A stretch of DNA of 64,000 nucleotides, taken from positions 248,001-312,000 of the forward strand of contig JADCLS010000001.1 in assembly GCA_026702845.1 (NCBI GenBank), in the 5' to 3' direction. Both the position numbers and the translations under genes were made by a program. This stretch comes from Candidatus Heimdallarchaeota archaeon. GTDB taxonomy: Archaea; Asgardarchaeota; Heimdallarchaeia; Heimdallarchaeales; Kariarchaeaceae. Shown here piece after piece: positions 25,606-34,061 of this stretch. The notes beneath the pieces were generated by a model. That model had not been told where the DNA came from. It saw only the letters and a list, made by a program, of their open reading frames with translations, and did not search any database. Position 1 is the first letter of the stretch; every line of letters begins with the position of its first letter.

Positions 25606-28600
25606 TTAATTTTCATCGATGGGTGTCTTGTCATTAGCCTCCTCTATGAGTTCATCCTTAACTAGATCAGATTCAGTTACTACAACCCCAAAAGAACTTT
25701 TTCCATCTATCATTATCTTAAGTGGTTCCTTTAATTTAAAATGAGTTGTGAATTTTTTGCTTTCTATTTTCTCTTGTTCCATAATCCAATTCCAATTAAT
25801 TTTCGATTGATAGTCCGTTCTAGAGCCTGGAACGAAATCTTCCCATTGAATGGTGAAGTATGGCTTCTTAGTGCTAGTCATATTTAAGAAGAAATGTTGC
25901 CCAGAACTGGGATCTACCTGATAATCTGCTAATTCAAGCTCTGCAATGGCTGCTGCATTATCAATCTCATGCCATTTGACTGGTACTCCAAGGAATCTAT
26001 CTGCAGTTCCCCATCGTCCAAATCCCAGAAGGAGATATTTCCTTCCCTCCAGCTTCTTATTGAAATCTGCTATTTCCATCTGTATCTCTGGTGTTCTGGT
26101 TCGATCAAAACTATCCGGGCATACAGCGATAATATCCGTAATTCCCTCATAAGCTCCATTGCCAAGTACTTTATCAGAATACATTATCGCAATGTCTTTG
26201 TAAATATGAATGTCTTCTGAGAACGGAATATCATCCACAACCATAGGTCTGATTTGCAATAAATAAAATTCATGATTTTTCTCTTCTGTATAATCTAGAT
26301 TCACAGCAAATTCCAATTCAACCTCAGTACCCATGGCCTCTTTTCCCTTGTCAAGAAGCTCTATTAGGATATTACTCAAAGGGAATCTGTTATACTTCAA
26401 AATAAATGGAAATTTGATGACTAGCGGTCCCTGGAAGGTCACACTGTCTCGTATGGAATTACTCTGGGGATCGAATACACTTGCCAACCATTTGAGTGTT
26501 TTATCCTCATTTCTGGCAAGATCTAGATCATACTTTGTTAGATTTGCCTGCTCACCCTTTTCCATATCAAACTCTGCGTTCAGGTCAAGTGCATAGAATT
26601 CTGATTGTGATGACCTGAGGCTCTGTTCAACATTAGAATGTGTGGGTAGTATTTGCGGATACTTAGGTGAGTATGTTAGTACTTTTTTTCCTGAAGTGAT
26701 GATCTCACCATGACCAACAGCAAGATATGCAACTCCATCATCAGGTTTTACAGGTTGTATGGCATAGAAATTATAACTTCGTGCCACACCGGAAAAAGTG
26801 GAATAAAACCTGCCATTAAATTCTTTTCCAGCGATTTTCTGAATGATCACAGCCATTTTTTCTATCTCTAGGTTTTGACCTATAGTTTTGATAAAACTTT
26901 TTGCCTGATCAGAAAAAGTTGATGCATAGACTAGTTTGATGGCCATTGCAATGGTTTTCGCTCTATCTTTGGATTTTTTCTCTCGGTTGGGCAACATATA
27001 TGATTTGTATATCCCTGCAAGTGGGTGATACTGGCTATCTTCGAGCAATGATGAACTTCGAACTGCAATGGGATCCGAAATCTTATTTGCGATCAAATCA
27101 ATAAACTTACGCAATTCTTTAGGTAAGGATTTGGATAAAATCAAATCACGGACCTGATTCTCGGTGAATTCAGGATCTAGTATCTGATCCATATCAAATT
27201 GCTCAATAAACTTATCATACCAGTAGGTTGTGATGACTATGGTATCTGGTATTGCAATTTTTACATCCTCATACTGTCTATCGATATCATGCAAACCAAA
27301 GGCTGTACCTGAGAAAGCCAATCCCCTTCCTTTTCCTCCAAGACTACCTGAACTGCCAAATTTGCTGAAGTGTATTCCCTCCTCAAACATATCTTCTGAG
27401 AATTCATTTATAATACCACGAGATTTTGTAATTGAGGCATGATAGATAAAATTTTTTAGAAATATTTTGAGTTCATGAGCTCCACCAAAATCACTTGCTC
27501 GGAGATCCTTAAGCATATCAGCCAATCTGAATTCAGACCTGCAGAATAACCATGTAGAGAAGTTATTTCGTCTTGCATGATATAAAATGGAGGAATCAGG
27601 AACATCATCAATAACCTCAACGAATTCCTCGAAATCCTTGGCTACTTTTACTTCTCCTCCATCCTCTGTCCTGAAAACAAAATCACCGAAACCTAGAGAA
27701 TCGTTTAGAAATTTAGAAATTGATTGAAGTAGATCTCTAGCCCCTTTAAAGATGAACGTAGTTTTTAATTCCCATGCTTTTTGTTGATTCTTGAGATCAG
27801 AACTCTGTAAACACATAGGAACATATGGATTAATATTGCGGATATATTGGACCAAATCATATCCTGCATTCCAATTTTTAATTCCTGCTTTAGGATAGGC
27901 AATATCAGATATTACTCCGAGTACATACTCAGCATACTTATCATAATATTCTTGAGCCTCCTCAAATGAGCTAGCAAGTAAGATTTTTGGCCTTCCTCTT
28001 ATCAACAACCGGCGATGATTAGAATTTACCCCTTCTTTTAGCAATCTATTAGTCTGTAATACGATCTCCCGATATAATAGAGGAAGAAATATGGAATAGT
28101 ACTGTATGGAATCCTCAACAATAATGATAACTCTAGTCTTTCCAAGCCTTGTATCATCTTCTACATTGATTTTATCCTCCATAGCCTTGACTATTGCCAT
28201 GAATATGGAACTATCTCCATTATAGAGGAATACCTGATCTACACCCTCTTTATTCTCAGGTAATGCCATGATATCAGTAATCGAGGTCAATAAAAGAATT
28301 ACTGGCAGTTCAGGATGAATCCTCTTTATTTCTTTTCCTAAATCATAGGGATTTATTCCATACAATCTACTCATTGTTATAACGAGGTCAAACTTTTTTG
28401 CTTTTACCTCTTCTATGGCATCTGCTGCATTTTTTACTCGCGAGATACGAGGTGGGGTGATATTGAAAATCCCTTGATAGGATTCGAATAACATGTCTGA
28501 GTACGTAGAATCCTCCTCTATGGTAAAATCATCATAAGCAGAACTCACAACTAGAATTTCCCGAATACGAAATTTTTGCAAGTCATAGAAATGGGAGAAC

Positions 28601-28665
28601 CTTCTGGGGTCACTTCTCCAACTGAAATCAAAGAAATTACCAAGGGGGATTTGGGGAGTCTCCAT
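25606..28665 (-). CDS. Receiver-domain protein fused to a PPDK/PEP synthase-type ATP-binding domain
   Basis: The 1019-residue soluble protein has two receiver-like folds. The first (about 35-165) is degenerate; the second (about 180-330) keeps VIIIVEDSIQ and a phospho-acceptor-like Asp in LGVISDIAYP. A PPDK N-terminal ATP-grasp-type domain (about 425-850) follows, with GSLGGKGRGLAF, DPIAVRSSSLLEDSQ and the ligand segment EFYLLQIRPM. The phosphohistidine swivel domain and the PEP-binding barrel of true PEP synthase and PPDK are absent, so it is not a pyruvate dikinase. The protein family has wide but uncharacterised occurrence. The fusion suggests a phosphotransfer enzyme controlled by signal transduction. 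It shares an operon with the FlaR-like kinase. Confidence 0.75.
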   Translation of the reverse strand: METPQIPLGNFFDFSWRSDPRRFSHFYDLQKFRIREILVVSSAYDDFTIEEDSTYSDMLFESYQGIFNITPPRISRVKNAADAIEEVKAKKFDLVITMSRLYGINPYDLGKEIKRIHPELPVILLLTSITDIMALPENKEGVDQVFLYNGDSSIFMAIVKAMEDKINVEDDTRLGKTRVIIIVEDSIQYYSIFLPLLYREIVLQTNRLLKEGVNSNHRRLLIRGRPKILLASSFEEAQEYYDKYAEYVLGVISDIAYPKAGIKNWNAGYDLVQYIRNINPYVPMCLQSSDLKNQQKAWELKTTFIFKGARDLLQSISKFLNDSLGFGDFVFRTEDGGEVKVAKDFEEFVEVIDDVPDSSILYHARRNNFSTWLFCRSEFRLADMLKDLRASDFGGAHELKIFLKNFIYHASITKSRGIINEFSEDMFEEGIHFSKFGSSGSLGGKGRGLAFSGTAFGLHDIDRQYEDVKIAIPDTIVITTYWYDKFIEQFDMDQILDPEFTENQVRDLILSKSLPKELRKFIDLIANKISDPIAVRSSSLLEDSQYHPLAGIYKSYMLPNREKKSKDRAKTIAMAIKLVYASTFSDQAKSFIKTIGQNLEIEKMAVIIQKIAGKEFNGRFYSTFSGVARSYNFYAIQPVKPDDGVAYLAVGHGEIITSGKKVLTYSPKYPQILPTHSNVEQSLRSSQSEFYALDLNAEFDMEKGEQANLTKYDLDLARNEDKTLKWLASVFDPQSNSIRDSVTFQGPLVIKFPFILKYNRFPLSNILIELLDKGKEAMGTEVELEFAVNLDYTEEKNHEFYLLQIRPMVVDDIPFSEDIHIYKDIAIMYSDKVLGNGAYEGITDIIAVCPDSFDRTRTPEIQMEIADFNKKLEGRKYLLLGFGRWGTADRFLGVPVKWHEIDNAAAIAELELADYQVDPSSGQHFFLNMTSTKKPYFTIQWEDFVPGSRTDYQSKINWNWIMEQEKIESKKFTTHFKLKEPLKIMIDGKSSFGVVVTESDLVKDELIEEANDKTPIDEN

Positions 28666-28797
28666 CTGTACTCAAAACTTGAGGGTTTTGTAATAAATGT
28701 GATTTTTGAAGTATCAGCATTTGATAGAATAGTTTTAGATATGATGGATAATGCTTATGATTTGGATTATGCACTTGAAGGTAATAGAAAATTGACA

Positions 28798-29886
28798 TTA
28801 ATCCAAAATGCTTGGTAGAATGTAATTATGCATAAATCCTAGATGAGGATAAGTGGAGGAACTGGATTGGAAAACAACGAGTAGATTATTTTCAGGAGAG
28901 ATGAAAATGTATTGTCCTTGATATCCGGCAGCATAATAAAACTCACCAGAGCCATCCACCCACCATTGATAACCATAGTTTCTACTACTATCTACAGTCC
29001 AAATGGGATTGATTGCCTGGCTGATATACGAGCTAGATATAATAGTTTCTCCTTCCCAAATTCCACTTTTTAGGAATAAATACCCAAATCTAGCCATATC
29101 TCTTGCTGTGAGATGAAGCGCGCTTCCACCATTAGAACTGCCATCCGGATCAACTTCCCAGTAAAATTGTTGAGAAGATATGCCTATTTTATCAAATAGA
29201 TTTATTCGTGCAAATTCTTCTGCATTAACATTTGTATATTCTGAGAGGATAACAGACAATAAATGTGATCCTCCTGTATTATACATCCAAGACGATCCAG
29301 GTGTATCAAACATGGGTAGATCGAGTACATATTGAACCCAGTCTTGACTACCTATCATCTGAATGTAGTTATTCTCTAGATTAGAAGGGTCAAAAGGAGC
29401 AATCTCACTCCAGCTTATTCCTGAGTCCATTTTTAATAAATTCTCAATGGATATGGATTTCTTTATCGACTCATTTGTTGCCATACTATGATCGGTAAAG
29501 ATATCCCCCAAAGTGAGATCTAGAGAAGAGATCAACAGCTTATCCAGGGCAATTCCAATCAATGAGGATGTTACACTCTTTGTTACTGAGAAAACATTTT
29601 GGGGCAGGGTTTGATAGATGTCATTTTGATAATACTCACTTACAATATTTCCGTTTCTTATAATTAGCATACTCTTTACTCCATGAGCGCCTGTTTCAAT
29701 CTCATTTATGAGGTGATTGAGTAAATCTGTGTCCATACCTTCATTTGATGGAGTAGAAATTCTCCATTCAGTTGTTGGCCAGTATTCCATATCCACAGGT
29801 TGGTTTTGATTTTGGTAAATGATAAATCCACCAAGGAGGATAATGATAGTTAAAGCTAGTATCGCTCCTATTCTTATTTTATGCAT
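28798..29886 (-). CDS. Membrane-anchored class C beta-lactamase-like serine hydrolase
   Basis: The 362-residue protein starts with an uncleaved hydrophobic helix (IGAILALTIIILLGGFII) that anchors it outside the cell. The catalytic domain shows the SxxK motif (VFSVTKSVTSSL, nucleophile Ser), the YxN-type motif (MYNTGGSHLLS) and a C-terminal GYQGQ that stands in for KTG. The family includes penicillin-binding-protein-like esterases (EstB) and D-amino peptidases, and true beta-lactamase activity is not implied in an archaeon. It is divergent from the Cys/Met lyase gene at 30205; the shared 318-bp gap holds several palindromes. Confidence 0.85.
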   Translation of the reverse strand: MHKIRIGAILALTIIILLGGFIIYQNQNQPVDMEYWPTTEWRISTPSNEGMDTDLLNHLINEIETGAHGVKSMLIIRNGNIVSEYYQNDIYQTLPQNVFSVTKSVTSSLIGIALDKLLISSLDLTLGDIFTDHSMATNESIKKSISIENLLKMDSGISWSEIAPFDPSNLENNYIQMIGSQDWVQYVLDLPMFDTPGSSWMYNTGGSHLLSVILSEYTNVNAEEFARINLFDKIGISSQQFYWEVDPDGSSNGGSALHLTARDMARFGYLFLKSGIWEGETIISSSYISQAINPIWTVDSSRNYGYQWWVDGSGEFYYAAGYQGQYIFISPENNLLVVFQSSSSTYPHLGFMHNYILPSILD

Positions 29887-30204
29887 TTTCTAATATTTGA
29901 TTCTGTACACTTATATTTTTTTTGAATTGACTAATGGGCTAGACTAGTTTGGATCAAAAATGCTTCTTACCTCGATAAGTATTAAATTACTATTTTGAGA
30001 ACAATGATAAACATCATTTTATCTAATATTGTATATGGATTTTGACGAATCGTCAAAAAGACTAAAAAAAATCAATTGATTTAATGGCTCCGAACCACGG
30101 ATTTTTTAACTATCTGCAAAATGTTTATATATTTTGCATTATGTTAACTAGTAGCGAAAAGTGATTGTTCACAATCAATTCGTCAAATTTCAAAGTGATA
30201 TAGT
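29887..30204. promoter_or_regulatory. Palindrome-rich divergent promoter region
   Basis: This 318-bp gap without a gene contains four dyads: TTTTGACGA-A-TCGTCAAAA (30040-30058), the perfect 14-bp AAATCAATTGATTT (30069-30082), TGCAAAAT-N8-ATTTTGCA (30115-30138) and TGATTGT-TC-ACAATCA (30162-30177). A weak stem TCCG/CGGA followed by six T lies at 30089-30107. A TATA-like core (TTTATATA, 30124-30131) sits between the arms of the third dyad and would place transcription near 30154, which gives the lyase gene a leader of about 50 nt. These look like operators for a metabolite-responsive regulator; no binding protein is proven. Confidence 0.55.
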
Positions 30205-31428
30205 ATGGACAAAGATAAAAAGTATGGACTCTCTACAATTCCAATTCATGGTGGTACAGAAGGCAAGGATAGCCAACATCATCCTGTCAATGTTCCCATT
30301 TATATGTCATCAACATTTGCTTTTCCAACCATGGATCATGGTGCAAGGATCTTCTCTGGAGAGGATCCTCATGGATTTACTTACACCCGGTTGGGGAATC
30401 CAACTACAGTAGATGTTGAAACTCGACTTGCACAATTGGAAGGAGGAGAGGATGCTGCACTCTTTGGTAGTGGGATGGCCGCAGTTAACACCTTATTTAC
30501 TGCATTCTTAAAAGCCGGAGATCATATCATAGCTGATCACACTCTGTATGGTGGTACCCATAGCTCACTCACCCACATGTTACCGAGTATGGGAATAGAG
30601 GTTGATATGGTTGATGCCTCTGTAGCATCTAATATTGAGGAGAAAATCAAACCTAACACCAAGATGATCTATTTTGAGACTCCCACCAATCCAACCATGC
30701 GTGTTGTGGGAATCAAACCAATTGTTGATCTAGGTAAGAAACACAATATACTCACTGCTGTTGATTCTACCTTTATGTCCCCCATTAATCAACGACCAAT
30801 TGAAATGGGTGTGGATATAGTCTTGCACAGTGTAACTAAGTACCTCAATGGTCATTCCGATATCATTGGTGGTGTTCTCATTTCCACTCAAGAACTAATG
30901 GCCACAATTAAAATGCAACGAGTACATCTTGGAGGAAATATGAGCCCCTTTGATTCATATCTGCTTGGTAGAGGGTTAAAAACCTTAAAAATTAGAATGA
31001 AACAAGTAGAAGAAAATGGAAGGATAGTAGCTGATTTCCTCAGAGATCATCCAATGGTTAAAAATCTCAAATACTTGGGCCATGAAGAACATCCTGACCA
31101 TGAACTGGCGAAGAGCCAACAGAGTGGCTTTGGAGGAATGATGGCTTTTGAGGTCAAGGGAGATATTGAGATGACAAAGAAATTTGTTGATGGATTAGAA
31201 TTAATTATTCGAGCAGTATCTCTGGGAGGAGTAGATTCGCTTGTCTCCTCACCTGCACTTACAACACATTCTGATCTTGTTGTTAGCCCTGAGGATAGGA
31301 AGAAAGCAGGTATCCCCGATACACTTGTTCGATTATCTGTGGGAATAGAAGATGCTGAGGATCTAATTAGTGATCTAAAGCAGGCATTTGACCTTATAAT
31401 GGAAACAAAAGAAATCACAGCAGATTAA
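30205..31428 (+). CDS. Cys/Met-metabolism PLP enzyme (methionine gamma-lyase or cystathionine gamma-synthase/lyase type)
   Basis: The 407-residue enzyme belongs to the gamma-family of PLP enzymes. Visible are YTRLGNPTTVDVE, the catalytic region DHTLYGGTHSS and the Schiff-base Lys in HSVTKYLNGHSD, plus the C-terminal VRLSVGIEDAEDLI. Methionine gamma-lyases usually have LYGCT at the active-site loop; here it is LYGGT, as in cystathionine gamma-lyase and synthase. The substrate (methionine, cystathionine or O-acyl-homoserine) therefore cannot be fixed. The ATG at 30205 follows a promoter rich in dyads (29887-30204). Confidence 0.88.
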   Translation: MDKDKKYGLSTIPIHGGTEGKDSQHHPVNVPIYMSSTFAFPTMDHGARIFSGEDPHGFTYTRLGNPTTVDVETRLAQLEGGEDAALFGSGMAAVNTLFTAFLKAGDHIIADHTLYGGTHSSLTHMLPSMGIEVDMVDASVASNIEEKIKPNTKMIYFETPTNPTMRVVGIKPIVDLGKKHNILTAVDSTFMSPINQRPIEMGVDIVLHSVTKYLNGHSDIIGGVLISTQELMATIKMQRVHLGGNMSPFDSYLLGRGLKTLKIRMKQVEENGRIVADFLRDHPMVKNLKYLGHEEHPDHELAKSQQSGFGGMMAFEVKGDIEMTKKFVDGLELIIRAVSLGGVDSLVSSPALTTHSDLVVSPEDRKKAGIPDTLVRLSVGIEDAEDLISDLKQAFDLIMETKEITAD

Positions 31429-31506
31429 ACAACTCACGAATAATAAATATAAAGAAATAGAATTTCCTCTCAATACATTTAAGTATGGGCTAACAATAAT
31501 TTCCTC

Positions 31507-32166
31507 ATGAACCTTTTAGAATCAAAATTTTTTGATACTAAATATGGTAAAATGTACTACTGTATGCCCATATCAGTCGATAATAGGCCTATAGTATTAT
31601 TCCTTCATGGTGCAAGTAAGAAATCACAGAATACTGAATTTTGGAAACCATTAAATAATTATATTCAGAAGCATGTGAATCCTATTTATGTGGACCGAAT
31701 GGGTTATGGAAAGTCTAAGATAAATGGAATAGCAAAGTTACGCACTGCTGATCACTATGCCTACCTCACAGATTTTCTTCATCACATAGATAAAAGCTAT
31801 AATAATCCAATTGCAATGATAGGTAGAAGTCAAGGGGGAAATTTCGCAGCAAAGCTACTATCTTCTAACGTAGATATAATAACTTCAGCTGGATTGATTG
31901 CGCCCGCTGGAGGAGAGAACACAGTGAATTATCTCAAAATGTGGAATAAACCAATTTCAGTATTATGGTCTACTAGGGATCCTGTAATCCCATTTGAACG
32001 AGTTCTTGAATTTTTTGAAATTGGAATAGAAGTCAATGTATATTCCATCGGATACTTCGATCGAGCAGCAGAATCAACAGAAAATACTAAGAAAACTCAT
32101 GTTCCTGAAATTGATTCCCCTGAATTATTTGAATCTTTCCTCATCAATATTTGTAGCAGAATCTGA
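31507..32166 (+). CDS. Alpha/beta-hydrolase fold enzyme
   Basis: The 219-residue protein has the hydrolase order: strand and oxyanion HG motif (VLFLHGASK), DRMGYGKS, the nucleophile elbow G-R-S-Q-G-G with Ser near residue 118, an Asp-bearing loop (LWSTRDPVIPFE) and a C-terminal His (KTHVPEID). It resembles small esterases or peptidase-like hydrolases without a lid domain, but the substrate is unknown. It starts 78 bp after the PLP enzyme gene in the same direction, and the membrane-longin gene follows. Co-transcription is plausible. Confidence 0.8.
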   Translation: MNLLESKFFDTKYGKMYYCMPISVDNRPIVLFLHGASKKSQNTEFWKPLNNYIQKHVNPIYVDRMGYGKSKINGIAKLRTADHYAYLTDFLHHIDKSYNNPIAMIGRSQGGNFAAKLLSSNVDIITSAGLIAPAGGENTVNYLKMWNKPISVLWSTRDPVIPFERVLEFFEIGIEVNVYSIGYFDRAAESTENTKKTHVPEIDSPELFESFLINICSRI

Positions 32167-32242
32167 AAAATGCTGTTAACTTTGCCAAAAGGAAATATGC
32201 TCTGTACAAAACTATTTCTTCCATTTAATTTCAGATTAAAGT

Positions 32243-33400
32243 GTGATCCCTCACCTATTCTTACTATTTCAAGGAACAATTTTAGTGATATTTTTAATTC
32301 TTATTGGGAAATTAATTCACCAATATTATACACTACGTTATCCCTCAATATTATATCTGATATTTGCTGTTTCCTTTCTATTTCTTGTTGGGCTTCAACA
32401 TTTAATATTATTCAATGTTAACCCAGCCATTGCGGGAATATCAATATTTTTCCTCATGCAAGGAATGATATTCTCCCTTATTTTGTTACTGATGTTCTTT
32501 GATTCTTTTAAAATGGATACAGTGTTGTCACCAAGAAATGTAATACTTCTGATCATTAGTTTCTCCTCAGTTTCAGTGATCTTTATACTGCTTATAATTG
32601 TAGCCTCGAGGATCCATGAATCTCAAGGACTTCTTGATGATTTTACGAATACCGATTTTCTCGAATTATTTATTTTATCCATTTTCATATTATTTTCCTT
32701 CTTTTATACGATTTATCTAATAATTCAAGTGCTTAAATCAATCAATAGACACAGGAAACTCGCAGTAAGTAGTTATCAAAGAAAAATCATCAAGAAATTC
32801 CAGATTGGTACTTATTTGATAATATTTGGTAGATTACTTGCAGGTCCCATATCGTTTGTTGAGTTAGGGGCAGGATTGTCTCCTGGTGATATTTTATCTA
32901 ATATATCAACAATTGTTGGTTTAATTCTTATCATGAAGAGCCTACATTTTGGATTATTCGCATTTCAAGGAGAGAATGTACGTCGTTTACTTATTATTAC
33001 AAAAACTGGAATCCCATTATATGCATATACTTTCTCACATTTTAATATCGCTGAGGATGAACGCTCGAACCTCCAAGAATCAGATGGTGAAGTTCTGTTC
33101 TCTGGGGCATTAAAGTCAATCTCGATGTTGATAGGAGAATTCACAGGTGTAAAAGAGGTGGAAGGTATCTCTCTTGAAGGCTTAGAATTACTAATTTCCA
33201 ATCAAGATGAATATTCAGTTGTCCTATTTGCTGATCGAAGTACAAGATTTCATAGACATGCTCTTCACCGCTTTGCTAAAGTTGTAGAGCCATTAGTACT
33301 TTCATTGAAACGAGGGTTGGTATTCAATAATGATCAGACAAAGGAGGCAAATAGCTTACTTGAACAGAGTTTTGGATCAAATTTGGACTGGGATTTGTAA
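32243..33400 (+). CDS. Seven-helix-type membrane protein with C-terminal longin/roadblock-like domain (paralogue)
   Basis: The 385-residue protein, from a GTG start at 32243, has about seven membrane helices in its first 235 residues. A soluble domain (about 245-370) follows: strand LLIITKTGIPLYAYTF, a helix with small residues (LFSGALKSISMLIGEF), strands ISLEGLELLISN and YSVVLFADRST, and a terminal helix (ALHRFAKVVEPLVLSLKRG). This is the same layout as the protein at 23090. The pattern of that module is close to roadblock/longin-like domains of Asgard archaea, including the LSGAL-type helix. A sensor or GTPase-associated role is inferred. The Lrp-type regulator follows 54 bp downstream. Confidence 0.55.
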   Translation: MIPHLFLLFQGTILVIFLILIGKLIHQYYTLRYPSILYLIFAVSFLFLVGLQHLILFNVNPAIAGISIFFLMQGMIFSLILLLMFFDSFKMDTVLSPRNVILLIISFSSVSVIFILLIIVASRIHESQGLLDDFTNTDFLELFILSIFILFSFFYTIYLIIQVLKSINRHRKLAVSSYQRKIIKKFQIGTYLIIFGRLLAGPISFVELGAGLSPGDILSNISTIVGLILIMKSLHFGLFAFQGENVRRLLIITKTGIPLYAYTFSHFNIAEDERSNLQESDGEVLFSGALKSISMLIGEFTGVKEVEGISLEGLELLISNQDEYSVVLFADRSTRFHRHALHRFAKVVEPLVLSLKRGLVFNNDQTKEANSLLEQSFGSNLDWDL

Positions 33401-33409
33401 AAAAAATCC

Positions 33410-33451
33410 ATCTGTAACTGATTATTATTAAGATTGTATTATCTTACAGAT
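33410..33451. promoter_or_regulatory. Long-spaced dyad at the Lrp-type regulator promoter
   Basis: Arms ATCTGTAA (33410-33417) and TTACAGAT (33444-33451) are perfectly inverted around a 26-nt spacer. The spacer holds a TATA-like TTATTAAG about 27 nt before the ATG at 33455, so the two arms flank the core promoter. Autoregulation by the downstream Lrp protein is the simplest reading. Confidence 0.55.
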
Positions 33452-33454
33452 TAT

Positions 33455-33967
33455 ATGGCAAATTGGATAATAGAGTATCTAAAGGAAAATAGTAGTAAAC
33501 TTGATGATACTGATGTTGAAATTATCAAAGCTCTCTTGGATAACTCAAGAACTAGTACCCAACAGATTGCCAATTTGGCAAATATCAAACGTACAACAGC
33601 GCATGAACGAATTAAAAAACTGGAGGAGAGGGAAATAATAACTGGATATACTGCTAAACTGAATTACAAAAATTGTGGATTACCATTGAGGGTTTTTATG
33701 CTTGTTACATATGATGCGATAAATGCTGGTGACCTGACACAAAAGGATATTGCCAAAAAAATATCATCACTCCCCTATGTTATTCAGGTTGACATCATTA
33801 CTGGACCATCTGATTTCATTGTTGAATTACAGGTTGATTTTATGGAAAATCTTGGTGAGGTTATAATGGAATCTATGCGTCAGATACCTGGGGTTGGAAA
33901 TACTCAGACTTTACTATCATTCAAAAATTTTATTGGTGGGTTAGATAGTTCCAAAATAAGAGGATAG
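33455..33967 (+). CDS. Lrp/AsnC-family transcriptional regulator
   Basis: From the ATG at 33455 the protein has 170 residues. A TTG at 33434 is in frame but would lie inside the promoter dyad, so the ATG, which fits a leaderless transcript, is chosen. The N-terminal winged helix (LDDTDVEIIKALLDNSRTS, then IKRTTAHERIKKLEEREII) and the C-terminal RAM ligand domain (VFMLVTYD, then LPYVIQVDIITGPSDFIVEL) are both present. Lrp proteins form dimers to octamers and respond to amino acids. The Cys/Met lyase is four genes upstream in the same direction, so it is a candidate target, but this is an inference. Confidence 0.9.
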   Translation: MANWIIEYLKENSSKLDDTDVEIIKALLDNSRTSTQQIANLANIKRTTAHERIKKLEEREIITGYTAKLNYKNCGLPLRVFMLVTYDAINAGDLTQKDIAKKISSLPYVIQVDIITGPSDFIVELQVDFMENLGEVIMESMRQIPGVGNTQTLLSFKNFIGGLDSSKIRG

Positions 33968-34061
33968 TTGAGAGTATCAGCTTCAATGACAGACAAAGTT
34001 AACGATAGATTATCTACTTATTACAAGAAATCTTTAAACTCTGTAATAATTCTAACAATTT

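Noticed and set aside
28576..28818. Plus-strand frame of 80 codons in the region upstream of the receiver/ATP-grasp gene
   Set aside because: It overlaps the first 90 bases of the well-supported gene on the other strand, shows no domain, and the rest lies in a promoter region.
30089..30107. Stem TCCG/CGGA with six T as an intrinsic terminator
   Set aside because: A 4-bp stem is weak, and the site lies in a divergent promoter region with no upstream transcript that needs ending; kept only as part of the regulatory region.
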